DNA of 64,000 nt from Chrysomallon squamiferum (lineage: Eukaryota; Mollusca; Gastropoda; Neomphalida; Peltospiridae). The notes beneath the pieces are model-generated. The model was not told where the DNA came from. It saw only the letters and a list, made by a program, of their open reading frames with translations, and searched no databases. Both the position numbers and the translations under genes were made by a program. Shown here in pieces: positions 25,901-40,900 of this stretch (positions are counted from its first letter, which is position 1; each line of letters begins with the position of its first letter). The DNA is taken from positions 18,872,290 to 18,936,289 of the forward strand of contig CM022677.1 of NCBI GenBank assembly GCA_012295275.1. Direction: 5' to 3'.

Positions 25901-28900
25901 TCTTCTTCTTTTTCAGACACAGCTGTTTCTTCCTGTGTTTCTGATACAGCTGTTTCTTCTTGTGTTTCAGATACAGCTGTTTCTTCTTGTGTTTCTGATA
26001 CAACTCTTTCTTCTTGTGTTTCTGATACAACTGTTTCTTCTTGTGTTTCTGATACATCTGTTTTTTCTTGTGTTTCTGATACAACTGTTTCTTCTTGTGT
26101 TTCTGATACATCTGTTTCTTCTTCTTGTGTTTTTGATACATCTGTTTCTTCTTCTTGTGTTTCAGATACAACTGTTTCTTCTTGTGTTTCTGATACAGCT
26201 GTTTCTTTTTCTTGTGTTTCTGATACAACTGTTTCTTCTTCTTGTGTTTCTGATACAGCTGTTTCTTCTCGTGTTTCAGATACAGCTGTTTCTTTTTCTT
26301 GTGTTTCTGATACAACTGTTTCTTCTTCTTGTGTTTCTGATACAACTGTTTCTTCTTCATGTGTTTCTGATATAGCTGTTTCTTCTTCTGTTCCCGATGC
26401 AGCTGTTTCTTCATGTGTTTCAGACATATCTGTTTCTTCTTCTTGTGTTTTTGATACATCTGTTTCTTCTTCTTTCGTTTCTGATACAACTGTTTCTTCT
26501 TGTGTTTCTGATATAGCTGTTTCTTCTTCTTCTGTTCCTGATGCAGTTGTTTCTTCTTGTGTTTCAGACATATCTGTTTCTTCTTTTAATTCAGGTACAA
26601 TTGTTTTTCCTTCTTTTGTTTCTGTTACAACTGTATCTTCTTGTGTTTCTGATACAAATGTTTCTTCTTGTGTTTCTGATACAACTGTTTCTTCTTCTTC
26701 TGTTTCAGATACAACTGTTTCTTCTTCTTGTGTTTCTGATACAACTGTTTCTTCTTGTGTTTCTGATACAACTGTTTCTTCTTGTGTTTCAGATTCAACT
26801 GTTTCTTCTTCTTGTGTTTCAGATACAACTGTTTCTTCTTGTGTTTCTGATACAGCTGTTTCTTTTTCTTGTGTTTCTGATACAACTGTTTCTTCTTCTT
26901 GTGTTTCTGATACAGCTGTTTCTTCTCGTGTTTCAGATACAGCTGTTTGTTCTTCTTGAGTTTCTGATACAGCTGTTTCTTCTCGTGTTTCTGATACAAC
27001 TGTTTCTTCTTGTGTTTCAGATTCAACTGTTTCTTCTTCTTGTGTTTCAGATACAACTGTTTCTTCTTGTGTTTCTGATACAGCTGTTTCTTCTTCTTGT
27101 GTTTCTGATACAGCTGTTTCTTCTCGTGTTTCAGATACAGCTGTTTGTTCTTCTTGAGTTTCTGATACAGCTGTTTCTTCTCGTGTTTCTGATACAACTG
27201 TTTCTTCTTCTTGTGTTTCTGATACAACTGTTTCTTCTTGTGTTTCTGATACAGCTGTTTCTTCTTGTGTTTCAGATTCAACTGTTTCTTCCTCTTGTGT
27301 TTCAGATACAACTGTTTCTTGTTCTTGTGTTTCTGATACAACTGTTTCTTCTTCTTGAGTTTCTGATACAACTGTTTCTTCTTGTGTTTCTGATACAACT
27401 GTTTCTTCTTGTGTTTCTGATACAACTGTTTCTTCTTGTGTTTCTGATTCAACTGTTTCTTCTTCTTGTGTTTCTGATACAGCTGTTTCTTCTTGTGTTT
27501 CTGATCCAGCTGTTTCTATTTCTTGTGTTTCTGATAGAACTTTTTCTATTTCTTGTGTTTCTGATACAGCTGGTTCTTCTTGTGTTTCTGATTCAACTGT
27601 TTCTTCTTCTTGTGTTTCTGATACAACTGTTTCTTCTTCTTGTGTTTCTGATACAACTGTTTCTTCTTGTGTTTCAGATACAGCTGTTTCTTCTTTTGCT
27701 TCAGATACAGCTGTTTCTTCTTGTCTTTCTTCTTGTATTTCTGACACAACTGTTTCTTCTTCTTGTGTTTCAGATACAGCTGTTTCTTCTTGTGTTTCAG
27801 ATACAGCTGTTTTTTCTTCTTGTGTTTCCGATACAGCTGTTTCTTCTTGTTGTTTTTCTGATACAGCTGTTTCTTCTTGTTTTTCTGATACAGCTGTTTC
27901 TTCTTGTGCTTCTGATACAGCTCTTTCTTCTTGTGTTTCAGATGGAGCTGTTTCTTCCTCTTGAGTTTCGGATTCAACTGTTTCATCTTGTGTTTCATAT
28001 ACAACTGTTTCTTTTTGTGATTCTGATACAAATATTTCATCTTGTTTTTCTGATACAGCTGTTTCTTCTTGTGTTTCTGATACCACTGTTTCTTCTTGTG
28101 TTTCTGATACAATTCTTTCTTCTTGTGCTTCTGATACAGCTGTTTGTTCTTCTTGTCTTTCTGATACAATTGTTTCTTCTTGTTTTTCTGATACAGCTGT
28201 TTCTTCTTGTGTTTCTGATACAGCTGCTTCTTCTTGTATTTCTGATACAAATTTTTCTTCTTCTTCTGTTTCTGATACAACTGTTTCTTCTTCTTGTCTT
28301 TCTGATACAGCTGTTTCTTCTTCTTGTGTTTCAGATACATCTGTTTCTTTTTGTGTTTCTGATAGAACTGTTTCTTCTTGTGTTTCTGATACAGCTGTTT
28401 CTTCTTCTTGTGTTTCTGATAGAACTGTTTTTTCTTCTTGTGTTTCTGATAGAACTGTTTCTTCTTCTTGTGTTTCAAACACAACTGTTTCTTCTCGTGT
28501 TTCTGATACAACCGATTCTTCCTCTGTGTCTGATATTTCTTCATGCAAAGTACGATCGACTTCCAGCTCTTCTCTGACGAGTTCATCTGGTCCAGTTTCG
28601 TCATCAGTCGCCTCTTCTCCAGTTGTTTCGGGCAAAGAGTCTTCAATGTAGGTTTCGAACGTGTCGTCCTTGGACTCGACAGATGAAGTTAACACATCCG
28701 GACTTTTCGCAGACGTCTCCCTTTGCATTGAGAAAAGGTTCAGTGTTGCGTCACCGGCAAAGTCATACAGTGACGTATCCAGTGAATCGCGTTCTGGTGA
28801 TACACTTAATTCTTTTCCGTCAACTTCATGGGTCGCAGATTCAACGCTTTCTTCTGGGTATACTTCTTGTTTGTCCTCCTGTATGTCCTTTGGTTGCTCC

Positions 28901-31900
28901 GTTGCGTCCACATATTCTTCAGTTAATTCTGCTGCTTCTTTGGTTACTTCCCTTGATTCGTCAATGGCTTCTCTGGTTTGGTCAGTTATTTCCCTTGTTT
29001 CTTCACTGACTGCCACTGGTTCTTCAGTTACTAGTTCACTCTCTTCGGTCAGATGGCTTAATTCTTCAGTTACTTCCCTTGTTTCGTCAGTTACTTCCCT
29101 TTGTTCTACTCGCCCTGTTTCGGTTATTTCAGCTATTTCTTCAGTTGTTTCTCTGTGTTCTTCAAGTCTGTCAGTGAATTGAGTCTTGTCAGTGAATTCA
29201 GTCTTGTCAGTGAATTCAGTCTTATCAGTGAACTCAGTCGCATCTTCCTTCTTATCTGTCAACGTGTAGTCTTCACTCTCTTCAAAATCGGACTCGGGAC
29301 ATTCCGAGATGGGCTCGAACTCTGACCTGACCGACGGCGGCACGTTCATCTGCTTGCCGATAATAATGTGCAGTTCTTGATCCAGAGGAACTTCGATCTC
29401 GGCCTTTGACGTGAAACGTTCTTCTCCAGCCCCAGCAACAAATGACTCATCATCGGCCTTGTCGTACACGACTTCCTCGAAATCAACCGTTTCGTAGTAC
29501 TCCTCACTGGCAAGCGTCTCGGCCCAGAGTTTAGCTTCCATTTCCGAAGGAGATTTGACGAGGATGTTCGACAGGAAGAAACCGTCGTCGAACGCGTGTT
29601 TTCCTCCGTCTAGGTCCAGATTTGGTGGTCTGGGTTTCTCCTGTAGTTTAGTTTTAGTTCCAGGTGTTCGATCTTCTGCTTCTTCTTTAACAGTGTCTGG
29701 GGAAACCTCGTCTGAGGCTCGTAAAGGTTTTTCTATGATCTGAGCCTCGTCAATCTCTTCAAATAGTTCTGTTTGATCCAAGACTGGTTCGACGTCTTTA
29801 TAGTCAGAGTCACTTTCTTCAGCTTGTTGTAAGACTGGAAATTCACTTTCAGTTGTTGGTAGTTGAGATTTAGTCACTGGAAGTCCGGACTCAGATACTG
29901 GAACTTCACTTTCAGTTACTGGAATTTCATTTTCAGTTGTAGAAAAACCACTTTCAGTTGTTTTAAGTTCCAATTCAGCTACTGAAATCTCAGTTTCAGT
30001 TACTGAAAGTTCAGAGTCAGTTACTGGAAGTTCAGAGTCAGTTACTGAAAGTTCAGTTTCAGACACTGGAAGTTCAGTTTGTTCTAAGACTGGTTCTTCT
30101 TCTTTAAGTTCTGTGTCACTTTCTTCAACTTGTTCTAAGACTGGTTCCTCTTCTTTAACTTCAGTGTCACTTTCTTCAACTTGTTCTAAGACTGGTTCTT
30201 CTTCTTTAAGTTCTGTGTCACTTTCTTCAACTTGTTCTAGGATTGGTTCTGTTTCTTTAACTTGTTCTAAGATTGGTTCTGTTTGTTTAAGTTCAATCTT
30301 ACTTTCTTCAACTTGTTCTAAGACTGGTTCCTCTTCTTTAAGTTCTGTGTCACTTTCTTCAACTTGTTCTAGGATTGGTTCTGTTTCTTTAAGTTCTGTG
30401 TCACTTTCTTCAACTTGTTCTAGGATTGGTTCTGTTTCTTTAAGTTCTGTGTCACTTTCTTCAACTTGTTCTAGGATTGGTTCTGTTTCTTTAAGTTCTG
30501 TGTCACTTTCTTCAACTTGTTCTAGGATTGGTTCTGTTTCTTTAAGTTCTGTGTCACTTTCTTCAACTTGTTCTAGGATTGGTTCTGTTTCTTTAAGTTC
30601 TGTGTCACTTTCTTCAACTTGTTCTAGGATTGGTTCTGTTTCTTTAAGTTCTGTGTCACTTTCTTTAACTTGTTCTAGGATTGGTTCTGTTTCTTTAAGT
30701 TCTGTGTCACTTTCTTCAACTTGTTCTAAAACTGGTTCTGTTTCTTTAAGTTCTGTGTCACTTTCTTCAACTTGTTCTAAGATTGGTTCTGTTTCTTTAA
30801 GTTCTGTGTCACTTTCTTCAACTTCTTCTAAGATTGGTCCTTCTTCTTTAAGTTCTGTGTCACTTTCTTCAACTTGTTCTGTTTCTTTATATTCTGTATC
30901 ACTTTCTTCAACTTGTTCTGTTTCTTTATATTCTGTGTCACTTTCTTGAACTTGTTCTAAGACTGGTTCTGTTTCTTTAAGTTCTGTGTCACTTTCGTGA
31001 ACTTGTTGTAAAACTTGTTCTGTTTCTTTAAGTTCTCTGTCACTTTCTTCAACTTGTTCTAAGACTGGTTCTTCTTCTTTAAGTTCTGTGTCACCTTCTT
31101 CAACTTGTTTTAAGACTGGTTCTTCTTCTTTATATTCTGTGTCACTTTCTTCAACTTGTTCTAAGACTGGTTCTGTTTCTTTAAGTTCTGTGTCACTTTC
31201 TTCAACTTGTTCTTCTTCTTTAAGTTCTGTGTCACTTCCTTCAACTTGTTGTAAGACTGGTTCTTCTTCTTTAAGTTCAATGTCACTTTCTTCAACTTCT
31301 TGTTCTTTAAGTTCTGTGTCACTTTCTTCAACTTGTTCTAAGACTGGTTCTGCTTCTTTAAGTTCTGTGTCACTTTCTTCAACTTGTTCTAAGACTGTTT
31401 CTTCTTCTTTAAGTTCTGTGTCACTTTCTTCAACTTGTTCTAAGACTGGTTCTTCTTCTTTAACTTCTGTGTCACTTTCTTCAATTTGTTCTAAAACTGG
31501 TTCTTCTTCTTTAAGTTCTCTGTCACTTTCTTCAACTTGTTCTGTTTCTTTAAGTTCTGTGTCACTTTCTTCAACTTGTTCTAAGACTGGTTCTGTTTCT
31601 TTAAGTTCTGTGTAACTTTCTTCAACTGGTTCTGTTTCTTTAAGCTCTGTGTCACTTTCTTCAACTTGTTTTGAGACAATTTCATCATGTTGTACCTCGT
31701 CATATTCTTCAGAGACGTCACCTACAGACTGTGATGACGTATCCACAGGAGCAGTGTACCTTGAATGTGTCTTATCCCAGTGATATTCTACAAAACCTGT
31801 ATCCACATCAGTCTCCATTATCATCGACTCCTGATTCACTTCACCTTCAGTTTTGAAAATGTAGTCATCTCCTCCTCCCAGTTTCTGAGCATCTTCTAGA

Positions 31901-34900
31901 TATTCATCGTCAGTTACTGGGAGTTCAGTTTCAGAAACTGGAAGTTCAGATTCAGTTGTTGGAAGTTCAATTTCTGTTACTGGCAATTCAGACTGAGATA
32001 CTGGAAGTTCATATTCAGTTACTGGAAGTTCAGATTCAGTTACTGGAAGTTCAGTTTCAGTTACTAGAAGTTCAGATTCAGTTACTGGAAGTTCAGTTTC
32101 ACTTACTGAAAGTTCAGTTTCGGTTACCGGATGTTCAGTTTCAATTACCGGAAGTTCAGTTTCAGTTATTGGAAGTTCAGTTTCAGTTACAGGAAGTTCA
32201 GTTTCAGTTACTGGAAGTTCAGTTTCGGTTACCGGAAGTTCGGTTTCAGTTACTGCAGGTTCAGTTTCAGTTACTGGAAGCACTGTTTCAGTTACTGGAA
32301 GTTCAGTTTCGGTTACTGGAAGTTCCGTTTCAGCTACTGGAAGTTCAGTTTCAGATACTGGAACTTCAGATTCAGTTACTTGAAGTTCGGTTTCAGTTAC
32401 AAGAAGTTCGGTTTCAGTTACTGGAAGTTCAGTTTCAGTTTCTAGAAGTACAGTTTCAGCTACTGGAAGTTCAGTTTCAGTTACTGGAAGTTCAGTTACA
32501 GTTACTGGAAGTTCAGATTCAGTTACCGGAATTTCAGATTCAGTTACTAGAATTTCAGTTTCAGTTTCTGGAAGCTCAGATTCAGTTACTGGAAGTTCAG
32601 ATTCAGTCGCTGGAAGTTCAATTTCTGTTACTGGAAGTTCAGTTTCAGTTACTGAAAGTTCATATTCAGTTACTGGAAGTTCAGATTCAGTTACTGGAAG
32701 TTCAGATTCAGTTACTGGAAGTTCGGTTTCAGTTACTGGAAGTTCAGTTTCAGTTACTGCAGGTTCAGTTTCAGTTACTGGAAGCACGGTTTCAGTTACT
32801 GGAAGTTCAGTTTCGGTTACTGGAAGTTCCGTTTCAGCTACTGGAACTTCAGATTCAGTTACTTCAAGTTCGGTTTCAGTTACAAGAAGTTCGGTTTCAG
32901 TTACTGGAAGTTCAGTTTCAGTTTCTAGAAGTACAGTTTCAGCTACTGGAAGTTCAGTTTCAGTTGCTGGAAGTTCAGTTACAGTTACTCGAATTTCAGA
33001 TTCAGTTCCTGGAAGTTCAGTTTCAGTTACTGGAATTTCAGATTCAGTTTCTGGAAGTTCAGATTCAGTTACTGGAAGTTCAGTTTCAGCTACTGGAAGT
33101 TCAGCTTCAGATAGTGGAACTTCAGTTTCAGATACACGACGTTCAGATTCAGTTACAGGTAAATCAGCTTTAGTAACTGGAATGCCAACTTCAGTTTTTG
33201 ATATTCCGAACACGTCAGGTTCTGAAATAATTTCTTCTTTTTCTGACGACGCGACGATGTCACGACGTAAGTCATATTCTGTAATAGCCTCTGCAACATC
33301 CACTTCAGTTACTGAAGTATCTTCCTCTATCTGACTGTCAAACGTTTCCTTTTCACTTTCAGAAATGTCTGATTCTGTGGCAACTTCCCTTTCTTCTTCA
33401 ATTACTTCTACTGGTTCTGTAGTAACTTCTCTTTCTTCTTCAGTTATTTCTACTGGTTCTGTAGTAACTTCTCTTTCTTCTTCAGTTATTTCTCTCGTTC
33501 TGTAGTTTCTTCTCTTTCTTCTTCAGTTATTTCTCTCGTTCTGCAGTAACTTCTCTTTCTTCTTCAGTTATTTCTACTCGTTCTGCAGTAACTTCTCTTT
33601 CTTCTTCAGTTATTTCTACTTGTTCTGCAGTAACTTCTCTTTCTTCTTCAGTTATTTCTACTTGTTCTGCAGTAACTTCTCTTTCTTCTTCAGTTATTTC
33701 TACTCGTTCTGTAGTAACTTCTCTTTCTTCTTCAGTTATTTCTACTGGTTCTGTACTAACTTCTCTTTCTTCTTCAGTTATTTCTACTGGTTCTGTAGTA
33801 ACTTCTCTTTCTTCTTCAGTTATTTCTACTCGTTCTGTGGTAACTTTTCTTTCTTCTTCAGTTATTTCAACTGGTTCTGTAGTAACTTCTCTTTCTTCTT
33901 CAGTTATTTCTACTGGTTCTGTAGTAACTTCTCTTTCTTCTTCAGTTATTTCTACTTGTTCTGTAGTAACTTCTCTTTCTTCTTCAGTTATTTCTACTGG
34001 TTCTGTAGTAACTTCTCTTTCTTCTTCAGTTATTTCTACTGGTTCTGTAGTAACTTCTCTTTCTTCTTCAGTTATTTCTACTGGTTCTGTAGTAACTTCT
34101 GTTTCTTCTTCAGTTATTTCTACTGGTTCTGTAGTAACTTCTCTTTCTTCTTCAAATATTTCTACTGGTTCTGTAGTAACTTTCCTTTCTTCTTCAGTTA
34201 TTTCTACTTGTTCTGTAGTGACTTCCCTGTCTTCTTCAGTTATTTCAAGTTGTTCTGTAGTAACTTCTCTTTCTTCTTCAGGTATCTCTACTGGTTCTGT
34301 AGTAACTTCTCTTTCTTCTTCTGTTATTTCTACTTGTTCTGTAGTAACTTCTCTTTCTTCTTCAGTTATTTCTACTGGTTCTGTAGTAACTTCTCTTTCT
34401 TCTTTAGTTATTTCTACTTGTTCTCTAGTAACTTCCCTTTCTTCTTCTGTTATTTCTGTTGGTTCTGTAGTTACTTCTCTTTCATCTTCAGTTATTTCTA
34501 CTGGTTCTGTAGTAACTTCTCTTTCTTCTTCAAATATTTCTACTGGTTCTGTAGTAACTTTCCTTTCTTCTTCAGTTATTTCTACTTGTTCTGTAGTGAC
34601 TTCCCTGTCTTCTTCAGTTATTTCAAGTTGTTCTGTAGTTACTTCCCTTTCTTCTTCAGGTATCTCTACTGGTTCTGTAGTGACTTCTCTTTCTTCTTCA
34701 GTTATTTCTACTTGTTCTGTAGTAACTTCTCTTTCTTCTTCAGTTATTTCTAGTGGTTCTGTAGTAACTTCTCTTTCTTCTTCAGTTATTTCTACTGGTT
34801 CTGTAGTAACTTCTCTTTCTTCTTCAAATATTTCTACTGGTTCTGTAGTAACTTTCCTTTCTTCTTCAGTTATTTCTACTTGTTCTGTAGTGACTTCCCT

Positions 34901-37900
34901 GTCTTCTTCAGTTATTTCAAGTTGTTCTGTAGTTACTTCCCTTTCTCCTTCAGGTATCTCTACTGGTTCTGTAGTGACTTCTCTTTCTTCTTCAGTTATT
35001 TCTACTTGTTCTGTAGTAACTTCTCTTTCTTCTTCAGTTATTTCTACTGGTTCTGTAGTAACTTCTCTTTCTTCTTCAGTTATTTCTACTGGTTCTGTAG
35101 TAACTTCCCTTTCTTCTTCAGTTATTTCTACTGGTTCTGTAGTAACTTCCCTTTCTTCTTCAGTTATTTCAAGTTGTTCTGTAGTAACTTCTCTTTCTTC
35201 TTCAGTTATTTCTACTGGTTCTGTAGTAACTTCTCTTTCTTCTTCAGTTATTTCTACTGGTTCTGTAGTAACTTCTCTTTCTTCTTCAGTTATTTCTACT
35301 GGTTCTGTAGTAACTTCTCTTTCTTCTTCAGTTATTTCTACTGGTTCTGTAGTAACTTCCCTTTCTTCTTCAGTTACTTCTACTGGTTGTGTAGTAACTT
35401 CTCTTTCAGATTCAGATATTGCAGGTTCAGTTTCAGTTACTGGAATTTCAGTCTCAGTTACTGCAATTTCAGATTCCCTTACTTCAGGTTCAGTTTCAGC
35501 TACTGGAATTTTATATCCAGTTATAGGAAGTTCACTTTCAATCAATGGGATTTCACTTTCTGATACTGGGAGTTCAGTTTCAGATACTGGAAGTTCACTT
35601 TCAGATACAGGGATTTCACTTTCTGACACTGGGAGTTCAGTTTCAGATACTGGCGGTTCACTTTCTGATACTGGAAGTTTACTTTCAGATACAGGGATTT
35701 CACTTTCTGATACTGGGAGTTCAGTTTCAGATACTGGGAGTTCACTTTCTGATACTGGGAGTTCACTTTCAGATACAGGGAGTTCACTTTCTGATACTGG
35801 GAGTTCACTTTCTGATAATGCGAGTTGACTTTCTGATACTGGGAGTTCACTTTCTAATACTGGGAGTTCACTTTCAGATACAGGGAGTTCACTTTCTAAT
35901 ACTGGGAGTTCACTTTCAGATACAGGGAGTTCACTTTCAGATACTGGCAGTTCACTTTCAGATACAGGGAGTTCACTTTCAGATACAGGGAGTTCACTTT
36001 CTGATACTGGAAGTTCACTTTCTGATACTGGGAGTTCACTTTCTGATACTGGGAGTTCAGTTTCAGATACTGGGAGTTCACTTTCTGATACTGGAAGTTC
36101 ACTTTCAGATACAGGGATTTCACTTTCTGATACTGGGAGTTCAGTTTCTGATAATGCGAGTTGACTTTCTGATACTGGGAGTTCACTTTCTAATACTGGG
36201 AGTTCACTTTCAGATACAGGGAGTTCACTTTCTAATACTGGGAGTTCACTTTCAGATACAGGGAGTTCACTTTCAGATACTGGCAGTTCACTTTCAGATA
36301 CAGGGAGTTCACTTTCAGATACAGGGAGTTCACTTTCTGATACTGGAAGTTCACTTTCTGATACTGGAAGTTCACTTTCAGATACAGGGAGTTCACTTTC
36401 TGATACTGGGAGTTCAGTTTCAGATACTGGGAGTTCACTTTCTGATACTGGAAGTTCACTTTCAGATACAGGGATTTCACTTTCTGATACTGGGAGTTCA
36501 GTTTCAGATACTGGGAGTTCACTTTCTGATACTGGAAGTTCACTTTCAGATACAGGGATTTCACTTTCTGATACTGGGAGTTCAGTTTCAGATACTGGGA
36601 GTTCACTTTCTGCAGGTTTTGTTTCAGCTACAAGAATTTCATATTCAGTTATAGGAATTTCACTTTCTGATCCTGGGAGTTCAGTTTCAGGTACTGGAAG
36701 TTCAGTTTCAGTTATCGGAAGTTCAGTTTCAGCTACTGGAAGTTCAGTTTGAGCTACTGGAAGTTCAGATTCAGCTACTGGAAGTTCAGCTTCAGATAGT
36801 GGAACTTCAGTTTCAGATACACGACGTTCAGATTCAGTTACAGGTAAATCAGCTTTAGTAACTGGAATGCCAACTTCAGTTTTTGATATTCCGAACACGT
36901 CAGGTTCTGAAATAATTTCCTTTTCTTCTTCAGACGACGCGACGTTCTGACGTAAGTTATTTTTCTTCTTCAGTTATCCACTTCTGGTTCTGTAGTATCT
37001 TCCCTTCCTTCGTTATTATTTGACTTGTTCTGTACAACTTCCTTTCTTCTTCAGTTATTTCTACTGGTTCTGTAGTAACTTCTCTTTCTTCTTCAGTTAC
37101 TTCTACTGGTTCTGTAGTAACTTCTCTTTCTTCTTCAGTTATTTCTACTGGTTCTGTAGTAACTTCTCTTTCTTCTTCAGTTATTTCTACTGGTTCTGTA
37201 GTAACTTCTCTTTCTTCTTCAGTTATTTCTACTGGTTCTGTAGTAACTTCTCTTTCTTCTTCAGTTATTTCTACTTGTTCTGTAGTAACTTCTCTTTCTT
37301 CTTCAGTTATTTCTACTGGTTCTGTAGTAACTTCTCTTTCTTCTTCAGTTATTTCTACTGGTTCTGTAGTAACTTCTCTTTCTTCTTCAGTTATTTCTAC
37401 TGGTTCTGTAGTAACTTCTCTTTCTTCTTCAGTTATTTCTACTGGTTCTGTAGTATCTTCTCTTTCTTCTTCAGTTATTTCTACTGGTTCTGTAGTAACT
37501 TCCTTTTCTTCTTCAGTTATTTCTACTTGTTCTGTAGTTACTTCTCTTTCTTCTTCAGTTATTTCTTACTGGTTCTTCAGTAACTTCTCTTTCTTCTTCA
37601 GTTATTTCTACTGGTTCTGTTTCAGTAACTTCTCTTTCTTCTTCAGTTATTTCTACTGGTTCTGTAGTAACTTCCCTTTCTTCTTCAGTTATTTCAGTTT
37701 CAGATTCTTGAAGTTCTCTTTCTTCTTCTGTTATTTCAACTTGTTCTGTAGTTTCTTCTTCTTCAGTTATTTTCTTTTGGTTCTTGTAACTTCTCTTTCT
37801 TCTTCAGTTATTTCTACTTCACCTCTGTTGAACTTCTCTTCTTCTTCAGTTATTTCTACTGGTTCTGTAGTAACTTCTCTTTCTTCTTCAGTTATTTCTA

Positions 37901-40900
37901 CTTGTTCTGTAGTAACTTCTCTTTCTTCTTCAGTTATTTCTACTGGTTCTGTAGTAACTTCTCTTTCTTCTTCAGTTATTTCTACTTGTTCTGTAGTAAC
38001 TTCTCTTTCTTCTTCAGTTATTTCTACTGGTTCTGTAGTAACTTCTCTTTCTTCTTCAGTTATTTCTACTGGTTCTGTAGTAACTTCCCTTTCTTCTTCA
38101 GTTATTTCTACTTGTTCTGTAGTAACTTCTCTTTCTTCTTCAGTTATTTCTACTTGTTCTGTAGTAACTTCTCTTTCTTCTTCAGTTATTTCTACTGGTT
38201 CAGTTTCAGTTCCTGGAATTTTCAGTCTCAGTTACTGCAATTTCAGATTCCCTTCTCTTTCAGGTTCAGTTTTCAGCTACTGGAATTCTTATATCCAGTT
38301 ATATAAAGTCACTTTCTTCAATCAGTTTCACTTTCTGATTGGGAGATTCAGTTTCACTTACTGGGATTCACTTTCTGATACTTGGAGTTCACTTCTAATA
38401 CTGGGAGTTCACTTTCTTCTTCTGTTCACTTTCTGATACTGGCAGTTCACTTCTCTTTCTTCTTCACTTTCTTTGTGGGAGTTCTTTCAGATACAGGGAG
38501 TTCACTTTCTTCTTCTGGCAGTTCACTTTCAGATACAGGGATTTCACTTCAGATACTGGGAGTTCAGATTCAGATACTGGAGTTCACTTTCTGATACTGG
38601 AAGTTCACTTTCAGATACAGGGAGTTCACTTTCTGATACTGGGAGTTCAGTTTCAGATACTGGGAGTTCACTTTCTGATACTGGAAGTTCACTTTCAGAT
38701 ACAGGGATTTCACTTTCTGATACTGGGAGTTCAGTTTCAGATACTGGGAGTTCACTTTCTGATACTGGGAGTTCAGTTTCAGATACTGGGAGTTCACTTT
38801 CTGATACTGGAAGTTCACTTTCAGATACAGGGATTTCACTTTCTGATACTGGGAGTTCAGTTTCAGATACTGGGAGTTCACTTTCTGCAGGTTTTGTTTC
38901 AGCTACAGGAATTTCATATTCAGTTATAGGAATTTCACTTTCTGATCCTAGGAGTTCAGTTTCAGGTACTTGAAGTTCAGCTTCAGTTTCGGAAAGTCCA
39001 TATTCAGCTGTTGGAAGTTCAATTTCGGATACTTGAGTTTCAATTTCTGATTCAGTTACTGGAAGATCACCTTCGGTTTCTGGAACTTGGGTTTCAGTTT
39101 CAGAAAGTTCACTTTCAGATACTGGAACTTCCGTCTCAGTTATTTCTACTGGTTCTGTAGTAACTTCTCTTTCTTCTTCAGTTATTTCTACTGGTTCTGT
39201 AGTAACTTCTCTTTCTTCTTCAGTTATTTCTACTGGTTCTGTAGTAACTTCTCTTTCTTCTTCAGTTATTTCTGCTTGTTCTGTAGTAACTTCTCTTTCT
39301 TCTTCAGTTATTTCTACTGGTTCTGTAGTGACTTCTCTTTCTTCTTCAGTTATTTCTACTGGTTCTGTAGTAACTTCTCTTTCTTCTTCATTTATTTCTA
39401 CTGGTTCTGTAGTGACTTCTCTTTCTTCTTCAGTTATTTCTACTGGTTCTGTAGTAACTTCTCTTTCTTCTTCAGTTATTTCTACTTGTTCTGCAGTAAC
39501 TTCTCTTTCTTCTTCAGTTATTTCTACTGGTTCTGTAGTAACTTCTCTTTCTTCTTCAGTTATTTCTACTGGTTCTGTAGTAACTTCCCTTTCTTCTTCA
39601 GTTATTTCTACTTGTTCTGTAGTAACTTCCTTTTCTTCTTCAGTTATTTCTACTGGTTCTGTAGTAACTTCTCTTTCTTCTTCAGTTATTTCTACTGGTT
39701 CTGTAGTAACTTCCTTTCTTCTTCAGTTATTTCTACTGGTTCTGTAGTAACTTCCTTTTCTTCTGCAGGTATTTCTACTGGTTCTGTAGTAACTTCCCTT
39801 TCTTCTTCAGTTATTTCTACTTGTTCTGTAGTAACTTCTCTTTCTTCTTCAGTTATTTCTACTGGTTCTGTAGTAACTTCTCTTTCTTCTTCAGTTATTT
39901 CTACTGGTTCTGTAGTGACTTCTCTTTCTTCAGTTTCTATCACTGGTAGTTCAGTCTCTGGATTCTGAAAGCTCCTTTTCAGATTCTGGAAGTTCAGTTT
40001 CTACTGGTTTCAGTTTCAGATTCCTTTCTTCTTTCAGTTAGTTCTGTTCAGTTCTGTAGATACTGGAAGTTCAGTTTCTTCAGTTATTTCTCAATTTCTG
40101 TTCTGTGGTAACTTCCCTTTCTTCTGGAAGTTCATTTCTGATACTGGGAGTTCAGTATTAATACTCCCCTTCTTTCTTCAGTTATTTCTACTGGTTCTTT
40201 AGTAACTTCCTTTTCTTCTTCAGTTATTTCTAGTTCAGTTTCTGTAGATACTTCTCTTCACTTCTTCAGTTATTTCTACTTGTTCTTCAGTTTTCTCTTT
40301 CTTCTTCAGTTATTTCTACTGGTTCTTCACTTTCACTTCTCTTTCTTCAGTTTCAGATACTGGAAGTTCAGTTTCAGGTACTGGAAGTTCAGATTCTCTT
40401 ACTGCAGGTTCAGTTTCAGCTACAGGAATTTCATATTCAGTTATAGGAAGTTCACTTTCTAATATTGGAAGTTCACTTTCACTTACTGGTTGTTCAACTT
40501 CAGTTTCGGGAAGTCCATATTCAGGTGTTGGAAGTTCAGTTTTGGATGCTGGAGTTTCAATTTCAGATTCAGTTAGTGGAACTTCCGTTTCAGTTACTTC
40601 CACTTCTTTTTTTCTTCATTTTTACTTCTTTTTTTAGTATTTCTTCTTTCTTTTTCTTCATTTTTTTTCTTCTTTTTCTTCTGTTTCACTGACACCTATT
40701 TCTTCTTTCTCTTCTATTTCAGTGACACCTATTTCTTCTTTCTCTTCTGTTTCAGTGACACCTATTTCTTCTTTCTCTTCTGTTTCACTGACACCTATTT
40801 CTTCTTTCTCTTCTGTTTCACTGACACCTATTTCTTCTGTTTCACTGACACCTATTTCTTCTGTTTCACTGACACCTATTTCTTCTGTTTCAGTGACACC

